DNA of 64,000 nucleotides from Labyrinthula sp. Ha (taxonomy: Eukaryota > Sar > Bigyra > Labyrinthulida > Labyrinthulaceae), in assembly GCA_015227615.1 (NCBI GenBank), contig JAALGZ010000022.1:310001-374000 (forward strand). Direction: 5' to 3'. The translations under genes were made by a program, and so were the position numbers. Below, piece after piece: positions 55,627 through 64,000 of the stretch. Positions within the stretch are counted from its first letter, which is position 1; each line of letters opens with the position of its first letter. The notes beneath the pieces were generated by a model, which saw only the letters and a list, made by a program, of their open reading frames with translations, made no database searches and was not told the origin of the DNA.

Positions 55627-56316
55627 ATGAATATGAAACAACGGCAAGAAGAAATAATTGCTTCTACGGTACTACGCTCCCTGCAAGTAGTTGAAAAGCA
55701 GATGGATGAAAATATAGCAAAGTTAGATGAGAAACTGACACTTGGTGAAACGGATTTGGAAGAACTTCGGGAACAAAGGAAGGTAAAGCTAGAAAAACAA
55801 AAAGAACAAGTTACAAACTGGAAAGCAAAAGGGCACGGAACATATACAGAAATAACAACACAAAAAGAATTCTTTTCTCTATGTAAATCTTCTCAACGTA
55901 TTGTTGTTCATTTTTTTCGAAGACAAACAAGAAGATGTGAAATAGTCGATAAACATCTCGCAAATTTAAGCAGAGAATACTTGGAAACAAGATTTCTCAA
56001 AATAGATGCAGAGAAATCTCCTTTTCTTGTGGAAAGATTAAAAATATGGATGATGCCGAGCATCGTGCTTGTCAAGGACGGGAAGACTGAGCACACAATC
56101 TGTGGCTTCGACGAGTTTGGTGGATCTGATGATTTTTCGTCCGTTGATGTTGCAAATGTCCTATTCGGTCACGGTTTGTTACTAGCCATTAAGGATGACA
56201 AGAAAATTGAAGATTTGAAAAAACAATATGGTGCTACCGAAAAAGAAAATTTTGGAGGAAACGTGGAACAGAGTAAAGTATCTAAAGCTGTTGATGAAGG
56301 AGATGACGATTGGTGA
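55627..56316 (+). CDS. TXNDC9: Thioredoxin domain-containing protein 9 (phosducin-like)
   Basis: A 229-residue protein starting at the ATG at 55627. A coiled-coil N-terminal half with EELREQRKVKLEKQKEQ and NWKAKGHGTYTEI leads into a thioredoxin-fold domain (IVVHFFRRQTRRCEIVDKHL, LETRFLKIDAEKSPFLVERL, MMPSIVLVKDGKTEHTICGF). An acidic C-terminus ends DEGDDDW. The CxxC of true thioredoxins is absent, only one cysteine (RRCEIV) remaining, as is normal for this family. TXNDC9 and its kin bind the cytosolic chaperonin CCT and modulate folding of actin and tubulin. The frame is open a further 76 codons upstream, to 55399, through a hydrophobic segment. That stretch is antisense to the small gene at 55339-55592 and is not part of the family, so the internal ATG is preferred. 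The stop lies 5 bp from that of the convergent LIM gene. Confidence 0.9.
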   Translation: MNMKQRQEEIIASTVLRSLQVVEKQMDENIAKLDEKLTLGETDLEELREQRKVKLEKQKEQVTNWKAKGHGTYTEITTQKEFFSLCKSSQRIVVHFFRRQTRRCEIVDKHLANLSREYLETRFLKIDAEKSPFLVERLKIWMMPSIVLVKDGKTEHTICGFDEFGGSDDFSSVDVANVLFGHGLLLAIKDDKKIEDLKKQYGATEKENFGGNVEQSKVSKAVDEGDDDW

Positions 56317-56321
56317 GGAAA

Positions 56322-56793
56322 TTAAGCGGTTGTGGTAATATTTGTAAGTTTTTCAAGGAAAATTTGAAACCTTTGTGTTTTGGTCTTCTCCTCATCAAGT
56401 AATGCTTTCAGCTTAACTATTTCGTTTTGTAGTGTTGACACTTCATCCAATTTTGTTTCTCCTCTTGGTTTAAGTTTAATTTGAACTTTCTTTACTTTAT
56501 CCTTTGGAATGTTATTCACTGGCGAGAAATTCTCTTTGTTATCAGCGTTCAAAGATTGTTTTTTGTATCGACCTCCTTGTTTTTTAAATCTTTCCTATAA
56601 TCAACACAAAAAAAAAACAGTTTACAAAAAAATGAGGTTTACAATAGAATTTCTTCTCCATCGTTGCGAAGTTTCCTAAATTTAGTTTTCTCTGACATAC
56701 TTCACACTTAAAACAATAATGATGGAATATTTCTGAATTAACTTTCAACATTTCTGCTCTGTATACTTTTTTTTCACAGTTTCCACAATTCAT
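56322..56793 (-). CDS. LIM-domain protein with C-terminal coiled coil, one 31-nt intron
   Basis: Exon 1 is 56626-56793 and exon 2 is 56322-56594; the intron at 56595-56625 is 31 nt, GT...AG, phase 0. The spliced product has 146 residues. The N-terminus is a single complete LIM zinc-binding domain: C3, C6, H24, C27, C30, C33, C51 and H54, with 17-residue spacings as in the family. A linker containing DNKENFSPVNN and a basic segment (KKVQIKLKPRG) follow. A predicted coiled coil (LDEVSTLQNEIVKLKALLDE) ends the protein. LIM domains are protein-interaction modules, often cytoskeletal. The coiled coil suggests a dimeric adaptor. It converges on TXNDC9 with 5 bp between stops and diverges from the ADP-ribosylglycohydrolase-like gene. 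Confidence 0.85.
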
Positions 56794-56823
56794 TTTCTTA
56801 TGAATAAAATATCTTCAACAGTT

Positions 56824-56840
56824 TTTCAATTGCCCAAAAT
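56824..56840 (-). promoter_or_regulatory. ATTTTGGGCAATTGAAA element upstream of the LIM gene
   Basis: A 17 bp sequence 31 bp upstream of the LIM start codon. It recurs exactly, in the opposite relation to its gene, at 61629-61645, 41 bp upstream of the TTL-like gene. It contains TTGGGC, also present in the motif at 43809 and 55587. Probably a promoter element shared by several genes. Confidence 0.45.
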
Positions 56841-57005
56841 AATTATCCAGGAATATTTGACATTTTCAGCCATATTGGTTATCGATTATTAATATTATCA
56901 ATTTTTAAAGTATCGATAAATTGCTGACTAGAAAAGTTTTCCCGTGGAGTTTAGCCGTGCAGTTTGTCCGTTGTAGAGTATATTTCAAAACAATATAACC
57001 GAAAA

Positions 57006-58139
57006 ATGGAATTAAGAAAACAGATAGTTCTAAGTTGCTTTACTGCAGATGCTGCAAATATGCCTTTACACTGGTTTTATGATACAAATAAGCTACGTGA
57101 GTTGTTGAAAGATGAAACGAGAAGCAACGGGATCTTAGCAGAGCCAGAATTTTATGCTGTGAACAGTTGTCCTTACTACAATGGAAGTTCCGAAGACAAG
57201 GAAAAGGGGTTCCCTGGACATTATGGTAAAGGAATGAACTCACCCAATGGAGAAACTGGGATGGTAATGCTGGAATACTTGAAGTCAACTGGAGGAAAGT
57301 ATGAAGGAGGTGAAAGTTTGGCAAGGTTTCAATTCGACTGGTTTAATGCCTACACAGGAAGAAAGGATCATCCAACCAAGACCATGGAAGATAACATCAA
57401 AAAGTTTAAAGAAGAGAAAAAAGTCTCGTTTTATCCAGATTGCGGTGCTGATGATGCACAAACATATTTTGCTTTTAAAATACCGCAAATTTTTCTCAAG
57501 TTTGGTGGTGAGGATGAAGCAAGATATTCAGAAATTGTGGAAGAAAGCATCAGGACATTGCAGAACAATGACCAGGCTGTCGCTTGTGGTAAGACACATG
57601 CCCTTTTGTTGAAAAAATGTGCAGAAGGGAGTTCCTTTGAATCAGCTTTGCAACATATCCTAAACCTTGACGATGCTGTGCTAGACTCTACTGCAGATAA
57701 GACGTTTGCGAAGTTGATTAAGACCTCGATTGAGTTTGGTTTGAATAACGCTGAAGCCCTTAGCGAAGCTGAGTTTGACAAGAATTTGGGATTTGAAAGT
57801 ACAGGATTTGGACAGAAGCTTGTTGAGCAATATGGAATCCCAGAAGATAAGAAGTTTATGGCACTTTCCTGTGGGACACCACAAGCTTTTGCTGTTTCCA
57901 TCAAGTTCATCTTAGATGCTGTAAGAACGTTTGGTGCTGGAACAGATGCTTTTAAGACAAAGGCCCTTCCTTTTGTTGTTAGAAGAAATATTTTATTTGG
58001 TGGTGATAATTGTGGTAGAAATTGGATGATAGCATCATTGGCTACAGCATTAGGGGCAGAGATTCCGAATTACTTTAAGGAGAAATATGTGAATACCGCT
58101 AAGATAGAAGCATTGATAGAAGAGATTTCAAGTTTCTAG
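57006..58139 (+). CDS. ADP-ribosylglycohydrolase family protein (J1-crystallin-like), altered metal site
   Basis: A 377-residue intronless gene from ATG at 57006. The N-terminus VLSCFTADAANMPLHWFYD corresponds to the family opening GxxxGDALGxPxHWxYD. All-helical architecture and length fit the ADP-ribosylglycohydrolase / crystallin J1 family. These enzymes bind two Mg2+ ions through an early TDDT motif and a late GGDTD motif and remove ADP-ribose from proteins or small molecules. Here the early site reads SPNGETGMVML and the late one FGGDNCGRNW, so three of the usual aspartates are replaced. The protein may therefore be a non-catalytic or altered member, as with J1 crystallins. The start was chosen as the first ATG with family similarity; frames further upstream use no ATG. 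It converges on the TTL-like gene with 77 bp between stops. Confidence 0.8.
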   Translation: MELRKQIVLSCFTADAANMPLHWFYDTNKLRELLKDETRSNGILAEPEFYAVNSCPYYNGSSEDKEKGFPGHYGKGMNSPNGETGMVMLEYLKSTGGKYEGGESLARFQFDWFNAYTGRKDHPTKTMEDNIKKFKEEKKVSFYPDCGADDAQTYFAFKIPQIFLKFGGEDEARYSEIVEESIRTLQNNDQAVACGKTHALLLKKCAEGSSFESALQHILNLDDAVLDSTADKTFAKLIKTSIEFGLNNAEALSEAEFDKNLGFESTGFGQKLVEQYGIPEDKKFMALSCGTPQAFAVSIKFILDAVRTFGAGTDAFKTKALPFVVRRNILFGGDNCGRNWMIASLATALGAEIPNYFKEKYVNTAKIEALIEEISSF

Positions 58140-58216
58140 CTTTGAAGTACCCACAAGCTTTATTTATGAAAGTATTGCAAAGTGCTGTAAAAAAATAAAA
58201 AAAACAAACTTAAGCA

Positions 58217-61200
58217 TTACTTTGACCTTTCAGCTTCTCTTTTCGCTATTAAATCACGTATTCTGTTTTCAACATACCCATCTTGATACTCAATCCCTTC
58301 TTTCTGTATATAGATCTTGTATCTATAACTAATTGTGTTTCGGATACAGCTGCTCATTAACTCCCTACTTGCTTTATATTTACACACATTCCACTTATTC
58401 TGAATATATTTGTTTAACTCTCTTTTGTTTGCAGCATGCCGTTTTTCTGCATAATTGGCTAACCAGGAATTCTTATACAAACTTCCTTTTTGAACCTGAA
58501 GGTTTCTTCTAAAATTATCACAAACGTTATTTTTCTCTGTCTGGAATTCGTTCAATTTTTGGTGTTTATTCATCTCCGAGTAGATTAACCTCCAATTTCC
58601 ATAGCTATCTCCATACTCCATACGAATGAAAGCTGTAGGAAAAGTTTGTGCTTCATTTATCAATGAGTTGATCTGCGTCCTTGTGTCGTCTTTAATATGA
58701 TCTGCTGTCACTCCCCTTGTACTCGTGTGTACAATCCTTAAACTTTCATCTAAAATAAACTCCATTTCAAATACTTGATAAGTTCCATTTATAGAAGAAA
58801 TATGTCCAGCACTAACTAAAGCTTCAATCTCCATTGCAGCAACACGTTTAGCAAAAGGATCAAATACAGAATCAAAATAATGAGGACCAACAATAATCTG
58901 TTTTGCAACTAGTTCTTGCATTTCATCGTAAGACATAACTTCTTGCCCAATCTCCCAAGACAAACCGGAAATAATATCTTCTGGATTCGGTGCCCATTGT
59001 TCTTCTTTGGTTTCCGTAAGATCAAAGCCCCCAATACGAGCAATTAAAGCATCATCCTCACTGTTTTCTTCTTGCGGAATTCGCACCTCAATATTTAATT
59101 CCTCCTTCAAATCAGCAAGAAGCTGATCTGCCGTGAATTCAGCTTTAGCTTCCGGTTCGGCAGCTTTCTTTTCTTTCTTCTTGTGAACCTTGACCCCATC
59201 CGAATCCACAGATATTTTAGAAGAAACTACATCACCTCTAGCATAAAATACAAGTAATGGATTTGCTTGAACAATCACAAAGTGAGCTTTGAAATCCCAC
59301 CATTTATTATCAATCAAGAACCTGTTAGGAATTAACTTTTGGACAATAAAATCCCCACCAGAGTTTGCAGATATATCTTCACAATTGCCAAAAACTTCTT
59401 CAAAATCTTTTTTCTCCACGAGTTTAGTTCCAGATTCTGTCTTGGCTACCCACCAATCCTTCTCCTCAGAAGATAGAGAACTAAACGACTCACATTCTTC
59501 TTGATTATTCAAATAATAGGAAATTGTAGAAAATCTAGTTTTATCTCTAGTACATCCATTCGCGACAAAGAGTTGTTTTTCAGCTGCAATCATTTTTGCT
59601 CTGTTAATTTCCGCAAACTGTGATTTAAATTGTGTGATTCCTTTGCCAGAAAACTTAGCAAATTTTCTTTCTGCTAATTTCAGTGGTTTTGAGTATCCTC
59701 TGTTGTATCTAAATTCTTGACAAGCATCGTAATGAAGATTCTCTCGTTGAGAAAACAACTCAGAATAAATCATCTCCCAGCTTCCAAATCTATCTCCAGG
59801 TCTCATCAATGTATAAAACCTTGGGTTTTCATGAACTTGTTGAGCCAATTGAAACATTTCTTCTACCATAGATCGAGAGTCAAAATTAATCGACCACGTA
59901 AAACCAGGATACCCATTTGCTTCTATAAACCAAGGATGAAGGTTTGCGTCTATCATAAAATCAAGCCCAAAGACATGAAAGGTTCCTTTTCTTTTAAGAA
60001 ACTTATCTTTTGCTGTATGAAAAATAAACTTGGCCACCTTCTTAATATAAGGATTCAAAATCGTTTCCACATAATGGGGTCCAGTTCTTTTGAATTCAGA
60101 CAAATGTGCTTGCATCATATGGAATGGCCAAATATGATCCGATAACTTAAATCCTTTCTTCATACTTTGAAAATGTGTATTTGTTAAGTAAACTCTTCTA
60201 TCTTTTGATCTGGGTTCGTACTCAGCTAAAGATCTTCTCAAATATCCTTCATGATAAAATACCAACCAAGGTGAACTACTAGCAATAAGCATATAAACTC
60301 TGACATCAAATTTAGATTTCTTCAACAGCAAAGGTTTTTCAATATACTCTTGAACTAAATATCTTTCTGTAGCTTTCCATCTATGATTCTTACATGGAAA
60401 GAATTTAGGAACTTTGTTAATAATAGAGCTCACCTCGCTATGAAAAGTAATCCCACTTCCTTGAGAGCCAGTTTCAGGCTTCAGAATCCAAGTTCTATCA
60501 TCACTTCTCCCTAATGCAAGTAACTGCTGACATTCCTTTTTCTTATACAACCTATATGTCGCTGGTACAATTGCCATCTGATTAAACGAGCACCCATAAG
60601 GACTCAAATTTACGTACTCTTCTTTTACTAGAACCTGTTGTCCTTTATTTCCTCCTATAGCATCTCCTCCATCCAACGCAGACAAATAGCATTTCCCTTC
60701 ATAATCATGATATATTTTGTCGTATAAATCTGGTCTATTTTTCTGCATAACCGTTAAGTGAGTAGTATCCGTTAAGAGGAACGTAACTCTGTAGTTGATG
60801 TTTTTAAATGTATCGTTAACTTCAGCAGCTCTGAAACGCATTTGCCAACCACGATCGAGTAAATCTTCAATTGCAAGACCTCTGCAACCATCTCTAACAC
60901 ATCCAAAGGTTCTAGTTGCTCTTGGTTCATCCGCGCGCTTGGTTCTCACTGCTGGTCTCTTGATTTGAACCAAATCAGAACTCTTTAATTTAGCAAACTT
61001 CGAAAAGAAAGGTTTCACGGTGTGATTAAGTTCATGTACATGAATATGCTTTTTTATGTCGTCGTAATCCAAGTCAAATATATCATTAGAACCCCAAATT
61101 GATGGATGATCTTCCCAAATGTTCTTTACATTAAGAGGAGAATCGGAGAATGAATACATTGCAGTTTGAATGTATATTTGAGAAACAATAAGATTAAGCA

Positions 61201-61588
61201 TCATTAGCAAAACAACAGCAAAAACACTTATCCTTGACATTGATTTCAGCAAACGTAAAGTCCCTGGAACTTTTTGATGAATAAAAACAGTTTGCAAAAC
61301 GTAAAAATCTTCACGAAAAGTATCCAACAGTGAACCTTTTGGTTTATTTTTTCCTTCTTTAGATGATAAAGTCTCCTTTTCTTCTCCAGATGACAACCCT
61401 TCTTCAATATTCTCTTTGGCATTCTTGTTTCTTCGATGCAAGACGTTCAACTGAGGAAAAGACACGGGAAACCTGAATCCAGGAGCTGGAGAATCTAAAG
61501 AAGTTTCGGGAGCTATAGAAGAATCAGAAGAATAAAAAGAAGATTCGGAATCTGAAGCATCTGAGTCATAAGAAGATGATGAACTCAT
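58217..61588 (-). CDS. Membrane-anchored protein with tandem tubulin-tyrosine-ligase-like domains
   Basis: A 1123-residue intronless gene from ATG at 61588. A Ser/Asp-rich acidic N-terminus is followed by a basic stretch and one transmembrane helix at about 118-141 (ISVFAVVLLMMLNLIVSQIY), giving a type II anchor. The first TTL domain (about residues 340-600) has the ATP-grasp landmarks WILKPETGSQGSGITFH, YLVQEYIEKPLLL, KFDVRVYMLI and FGLDFMIDANLHPWFIEANG and looks catalytically competent. A second, related unit (about 700-1010) keeps the outline (WWVAKTESGTKLV, FIVQKLIPNRFLI, WWDFKAHFVIV, FEMEFILDESLRIVHT) but has lost key residues. TTL-like enzymes add Tyr, Glu or Gly to tubulin and other proteins in the cytosol. 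A lumen-facing copy would act on different substrates. A signal-anchored form is unusual. Confidence 0.85.
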   Translation of the reverse strand: MSSSSSYDSDASDSESSFYSSDSSIAPETSLDSPAPGFRFPVSFPQLNVLHRRNKNAKENIEEGLSSGEEKETLSSKEGKNKPKGSLLDTFREDFYVLQTVFIHQKVPGTLRLLKSMSRISVFAVVLLMMLNLIVSQIYIQTAMYSFSDSPLNVKNIWEDHPSIWGSNDIFDLDYDDIKKHIHVHELNHTVKPFFSKFAKLKSSDLVQIKRPAVRTKRADEPRATRTFGCVRDGCRGLAIEDLLDRGWQMRFRAAEVNDTFKNINYRVTFLLTDTTHLTVMQKNRPDLYDKIYHDYEGKCYLSALDGGDAIGGNKGQQVLVKEEYVNLSPYGCSFNQMAIVPATYRLYKKKECQQLLALGRSDDRTWILKPETGSQGSGITFHSEVSSIINKVPKFFPCKNHRWKATERYLVQEYIEKPLLLKKSKFDVRVYMLIASSSPWLVFYHEGYLRRSLAEYEPRSKDRRVYLTNTHFQSMKKGFKLSDHIWPFHMMQAHLSEFKRTGPHYVETILNPYIKKVAKFIFHTAKDKFLKRKGTFHVFGLDFMIDANLHPWFIEANGYPGFTWSINFDSRSMVEEMFQLAQQVHENPRFYTLMRPGDRFGSWEMIYSELFSQRENLHYDACQEFRYNRGYSKPLKLAERKFAKFSGKGITQFKSQFAEINRAKMIAAEKQLFVANGCTRDKTRFSTISYYLNNQEECESFSSLSSEEKDWWVAKTESGTKLVEKKDFEEVFGNCEDISANSGGDFIVQKLIPNRFLIDNKWWDFKAHFVIVQANPLLVFYARGDVVSSKISVDSDGVKVHKKKEKKAAEPEAKAEFTADQLLADLKEELNIEVRIPQEENSEDDALIARIGGFDLTETKEEQWAPNPEDIISGLSWEIGQEVMSYDEMQELVAKQIIVGPHYFDSVFDPFAKRVAAMEIEALVSAGHISSINGTYQVFEMEFILDESLRIVHTSTRGVTADHIKDDTRTQINSLINEAQTFPTAFIRMEYGDSYGNWRLIYSEMNKHQKLNEFQTEKNNVCDNFRRNLQVQKGSLYKNSWLANYAEKRHAANKRELNKYIQNKWNVCKYKASRELMSSCIRNTISYRYKIYIQKEGIEYQDGYVENRIRDLIAKREAERSK

Positions 61589-61628
61589 GTTTGAGATTTA
61601 CTCGTCCTTGGAATACTTAGTATTTGAA

Positions 61629-61645
61629 ATTTTGGGCAATTGAAA
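61629..61645 (+). promoter_or_regulatory. ATTTTGGGCAATTGAAA element upstream of the TTL-like gene
   Basis: Exact 17 bp match to 56824-56840 in inverted orientation with respect to the gene, 41 bp upstream of the start codon at 61588. Confidence 0.45.
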
Positions 61646-61776
61646 TATACTATTTTGGGGAATCAGTGGTTTCCGTGTTTTTCGGTTATAGTGTGCAGTA
61701 TTTAACTGAGGATAGTTAGAGTGAATACAAGAATACGAGGAGCGTGAGAAATTATATAAATGTGTTTGGAAACTGG

Positions 61777-61971
61777 CTAAAATTTTTTAAACGGTTTTTC
61801 ATCGTCGTCAAGGGAGGATTTTGGCCTCGGATTGTCTTCCAAGTACTTGTCCAGTCTGGGATTAACAACTAAATGTTAAGAACTATGCCTATTAATACCG
61901 GCAAGAATAGTGCATATTCCAATAGCAAATAAAGACCCAGTTGTAGATATCTTTTTAAAGGGAAGGAACAT
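61777..61971 (-). CDS. 54-residue single-pass membrane protein, one 30-nt intron
   Basis: Exon 1 is 61899-61971 and exon 2 is 61777-61868; the intron at 61869-61898 is 30 nt, begins GTATTA and ends TTAACATTTAG, like the ferroportin introns. The spliced protein opens MFLPFKKISTTGSLFAIGIC, continues through a helix to TILAVV, and ends in a hydrophilic tail (NPRLDKYLEDNPRPK, then SSLDDDEKPFKKF). I do not recognise the family. Size and layout suggest a small subunit of a membrane complex, perhaps mitochondrial, but that is inference. Neither exon alone would be found by a length-filtered frame search. It is 188 bp upstream of the TTL-like gene on the same strand. Confidence 0.75.
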
Positions 61972-63885
61972 TTTCTATCGTGTTTGCCTAGGTGTACAAT
62001 AAACTCAATAGGGGTGGAATGAGTTGATTTGTTTTATCGATGTGTGGTAACACACCACTGTGTTTCCACAAGCTTGTTGCTCTCGTTTGACAAGAAACAG
62101 AGAAACAGTCTGTTCTATTATTCTCGAAACACAAAAATGCCATAAGTTGGCTTTATTTATTATTAGAATATTAAAATTTTAAGGCAATGGTCTTTACTAG
62201 CAAACGATAGTGAATCAAAATAGGAACTGGTTTGAAGAAAACCTGTGGAACTTATTGAGGTTATCAAGAAATTAGAATTAGCGACCGAGATTTACTTTCT
62301 CCACACAGTAATACTTCCACAGCTTTATATGAATAAAATGAATGTGGTAAATCCATAATCTTATTATAAGACTAAGGCTTTGTCTTCTCTTGTTCACTTG
62401 AAAGAGATCAGTTCGACATCACAAAGCGTTCTTCGGAAATGTTAGTCTTAAGTATCATTTAATAGAAATAATAAACATTTTTAATTTATATTAACGAAAG
62501 TATATAACTTTTAAATAAATCATAATTATCTGTATACACCCAGACAAGACGACAACTTCATGTTTATGTTCTAGAGTATATGAAAGGCAACCAGAGCTAG
62601 GTATAGGGGCTTTATTAACATTTTCATCAAAGCATTTTTCGAAATGATCATCTCAAAATTTTCCCAAGACAAAAAAGGTGTTTTCATATTCTAAAATAAA
62701 AAAAACAAACTAATTGGAAACTTAATGCTACTTGCTTATTAGTTAATAGAGAAAGATTATACTGGGTTGTTATGATATCATTTTTTCTAAAATGGAGAGC
62801 AAAGGCAAAATATTTTATAAATGAGTATATCTGAAAATCTGATATTAAGTCTTTTTGTTGTAGTTTATGAGGTTTGCTCTATGCAACCACTAATATATCT
62901 ATTACTAATGTGCCATATTCTTTGCAGAAACAAACGTGGCACTTTATGACTAGGCGCCCGTGGGGCTGACAAATGAGGTTTCTTTCTGCTTTAATTACAA
63001 GAAATTTTTTTAATGGCTTTTGTTTGAACACTCAGTATCTGTAACCGGAATCATTACTTATGCCTTTCACAATATCGAATTAACTCTCACAAACAACTTA
63101 CCAAGCATACGTTTCTTGCTTAATTTACTGCATAGAAAAAACCCTGAGCAAAATATCTTATTTAAAGATCTTAAAGAAACAAAAAAACTTAAACTAGCAC
63201 TATATCCCCTCTCTTATTATCCAAGGAATAAAATTCAATTAATGAAGTATATTGGGTGAATATTAACAAATGAAGACAGAGAGTCACTAGATAATATTTA
63301 TACTACTTTTCTGCTGGAAATTCCGGGTGATTTTCCTCTTAAAATAATTGAATTGTATATTTATTCATAAAATATGATATATGTATATATGTAAATACGG
63401 TGATGCTATCTTCTTGACACAAGGAAATTGGAGCAGAAAACCATGGTGCTTTGTCTCAAAGGACCGGACAGGAAAGCTAGTTTTCTTATCGGGCAGTTAA
63501 CCAGAAAAAGAATAATGATTTAAGGAGTCAACCGTAGATTATCTTTAATATTTACTATTTTTCATTAAACTCATTTTCCTTCTGAAATACTTTATCAACT
63601 TTGAAATTCTATCTTGTTAACTTTCCCAACTCTTGTCTTATTAAATCCGAAAGCATTCCATACTTCCTTTTATCCTGAAAACCCTAAGAATGAGTAATGA
63701 TATATTTTATTATTCATAAAAGTATTTAAAAGGTTTGGTAACTTTTGTTTAGGTTGTTGATTATGATGTGAATCGAGTGTTCTATACTTTCGTCTAACGG
63801 CCAAATCACTGTTCATATTCATAACAAATCAATGGGGTATTACCGTACTATCCGACCTAAACTTTTCTTAAAGTTGAAATAGATC
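61972..63885. other. Intergenic, 1.9 kb, no supported gene
   Basis: AT-rich. A plus-strand open stretch of 79 codons ends at 63259 but lacks an ATG and any recognisable domain. Nothing else was seen. Confidence 0.5.
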
Positions 63886-64000
63886 TATAAAAGGAAATCT
63901 ACAATTGCTGTTAACATCCCTCCTCCAAATCCCAAAAATCCAAACCAATCTTGCCAATAAAACACATTCTTGGAAATTATCTTAAATAGGTCATATTTCT
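63886..64000 (-). CDS. C-terminal end of a gene entering from the right edge
   Basis: The minus strand is open from the window edge to a TAG at 63886-63888, 37 codons. It reads KYDLFKIISKNVFYWQDWF then GFLGFGGGMLTAIVDFLL. Composition is coding-like, with aromatic and glycine-rich hydrophobic segments typical of the last helix of a membrane protein. Family cannot be given from so short a piece. Confidence 0.5.

Noticed and set aside
63020-63259. 79-codon open stretch near the right end
   Set aside because: No ATG at its start and no recognisable domain.
1-64000. tRNA genes and CRISPR-like arrays
   Set aside because: No convincing paired A-box and B-box with cloverleaf potential was found, and there are no regularly spaced repeats. 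A tRNAscan run would settle the first point.

Overview
The window comes from the nuclear genome of a eukaryote, most likely a single-celled protist. The DNA is AT-rich, host genes have few or no introns, and all three stop codons end genes. The gene content is eukaryotic: anoctamins, ferroportin, a LIM protein, an RGS protein, a tubulin-tyrosine-ligase-like protein and TXNDC9. The introns that can be read are extremely short (29-31 nt, GT...AG). This size class is known from only a few protists, Blastocystis being the closest match that comes to mind. The lineage cannot be fixed from the sequence alone.

Layout. 1-12.3 kb holds two tandem anoctamin (TMEM16) genes on the minus strand, the first cut by the window edge. 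A whole-looking Ty1/copia element (2127-7190) sits 9 bp upstream of the first gene's start codon. 16.1-33.5 kb is a mobile-element cluster. It contains a three-member family of small eight-cysteine proteins (two whole, one pseudogene), a 7.7 kb Ty3-like LTR element (17782-25509) whose 3' end carries an MT-A70 (METTL3/IME4-type) adenine methyltransferase reading frame, and a second, inverted copy of the copia family (28417-33478). 33.5-40.5 kb is mostly featureless, with a hAT transposase remnant. 40.6-43.8 kb holds a convergent pair: an LVIVD-repeat type I membrane protein and a type II glycosyltransferase. 47-51 kb holds an eIF1A-like pseudogene, a membrane RGS protein and a seven-exon ferroportin gene. 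55.3-62 kb is a gene-dense island: a small membrane protein, TXNDC9, a LIM protein, an ADP-ribosylglycohydrolase relative, a membrane-anchored double TTL protein and a 54-residue membrane protein. The last 115 bp hold the 3' end of another minus-strand gene.

The two most notable observations are the MT-A70 methyltransferase riding in an LTR retroelement with identical LTRs, and the tiny introns. These introns conceal small genes from ordinary open-reading-frame searches. Neighbouring genes are packed tightly: two convergent pairs have only 5-6 bp between stop codons, and one divergent pair has 34 bp between start codons. No single operon-like pathway links the genes; the membrane proteins (anoctamins, ferroportin, RGS, TTL, glycosyltransferase) look like ordinary host functions.
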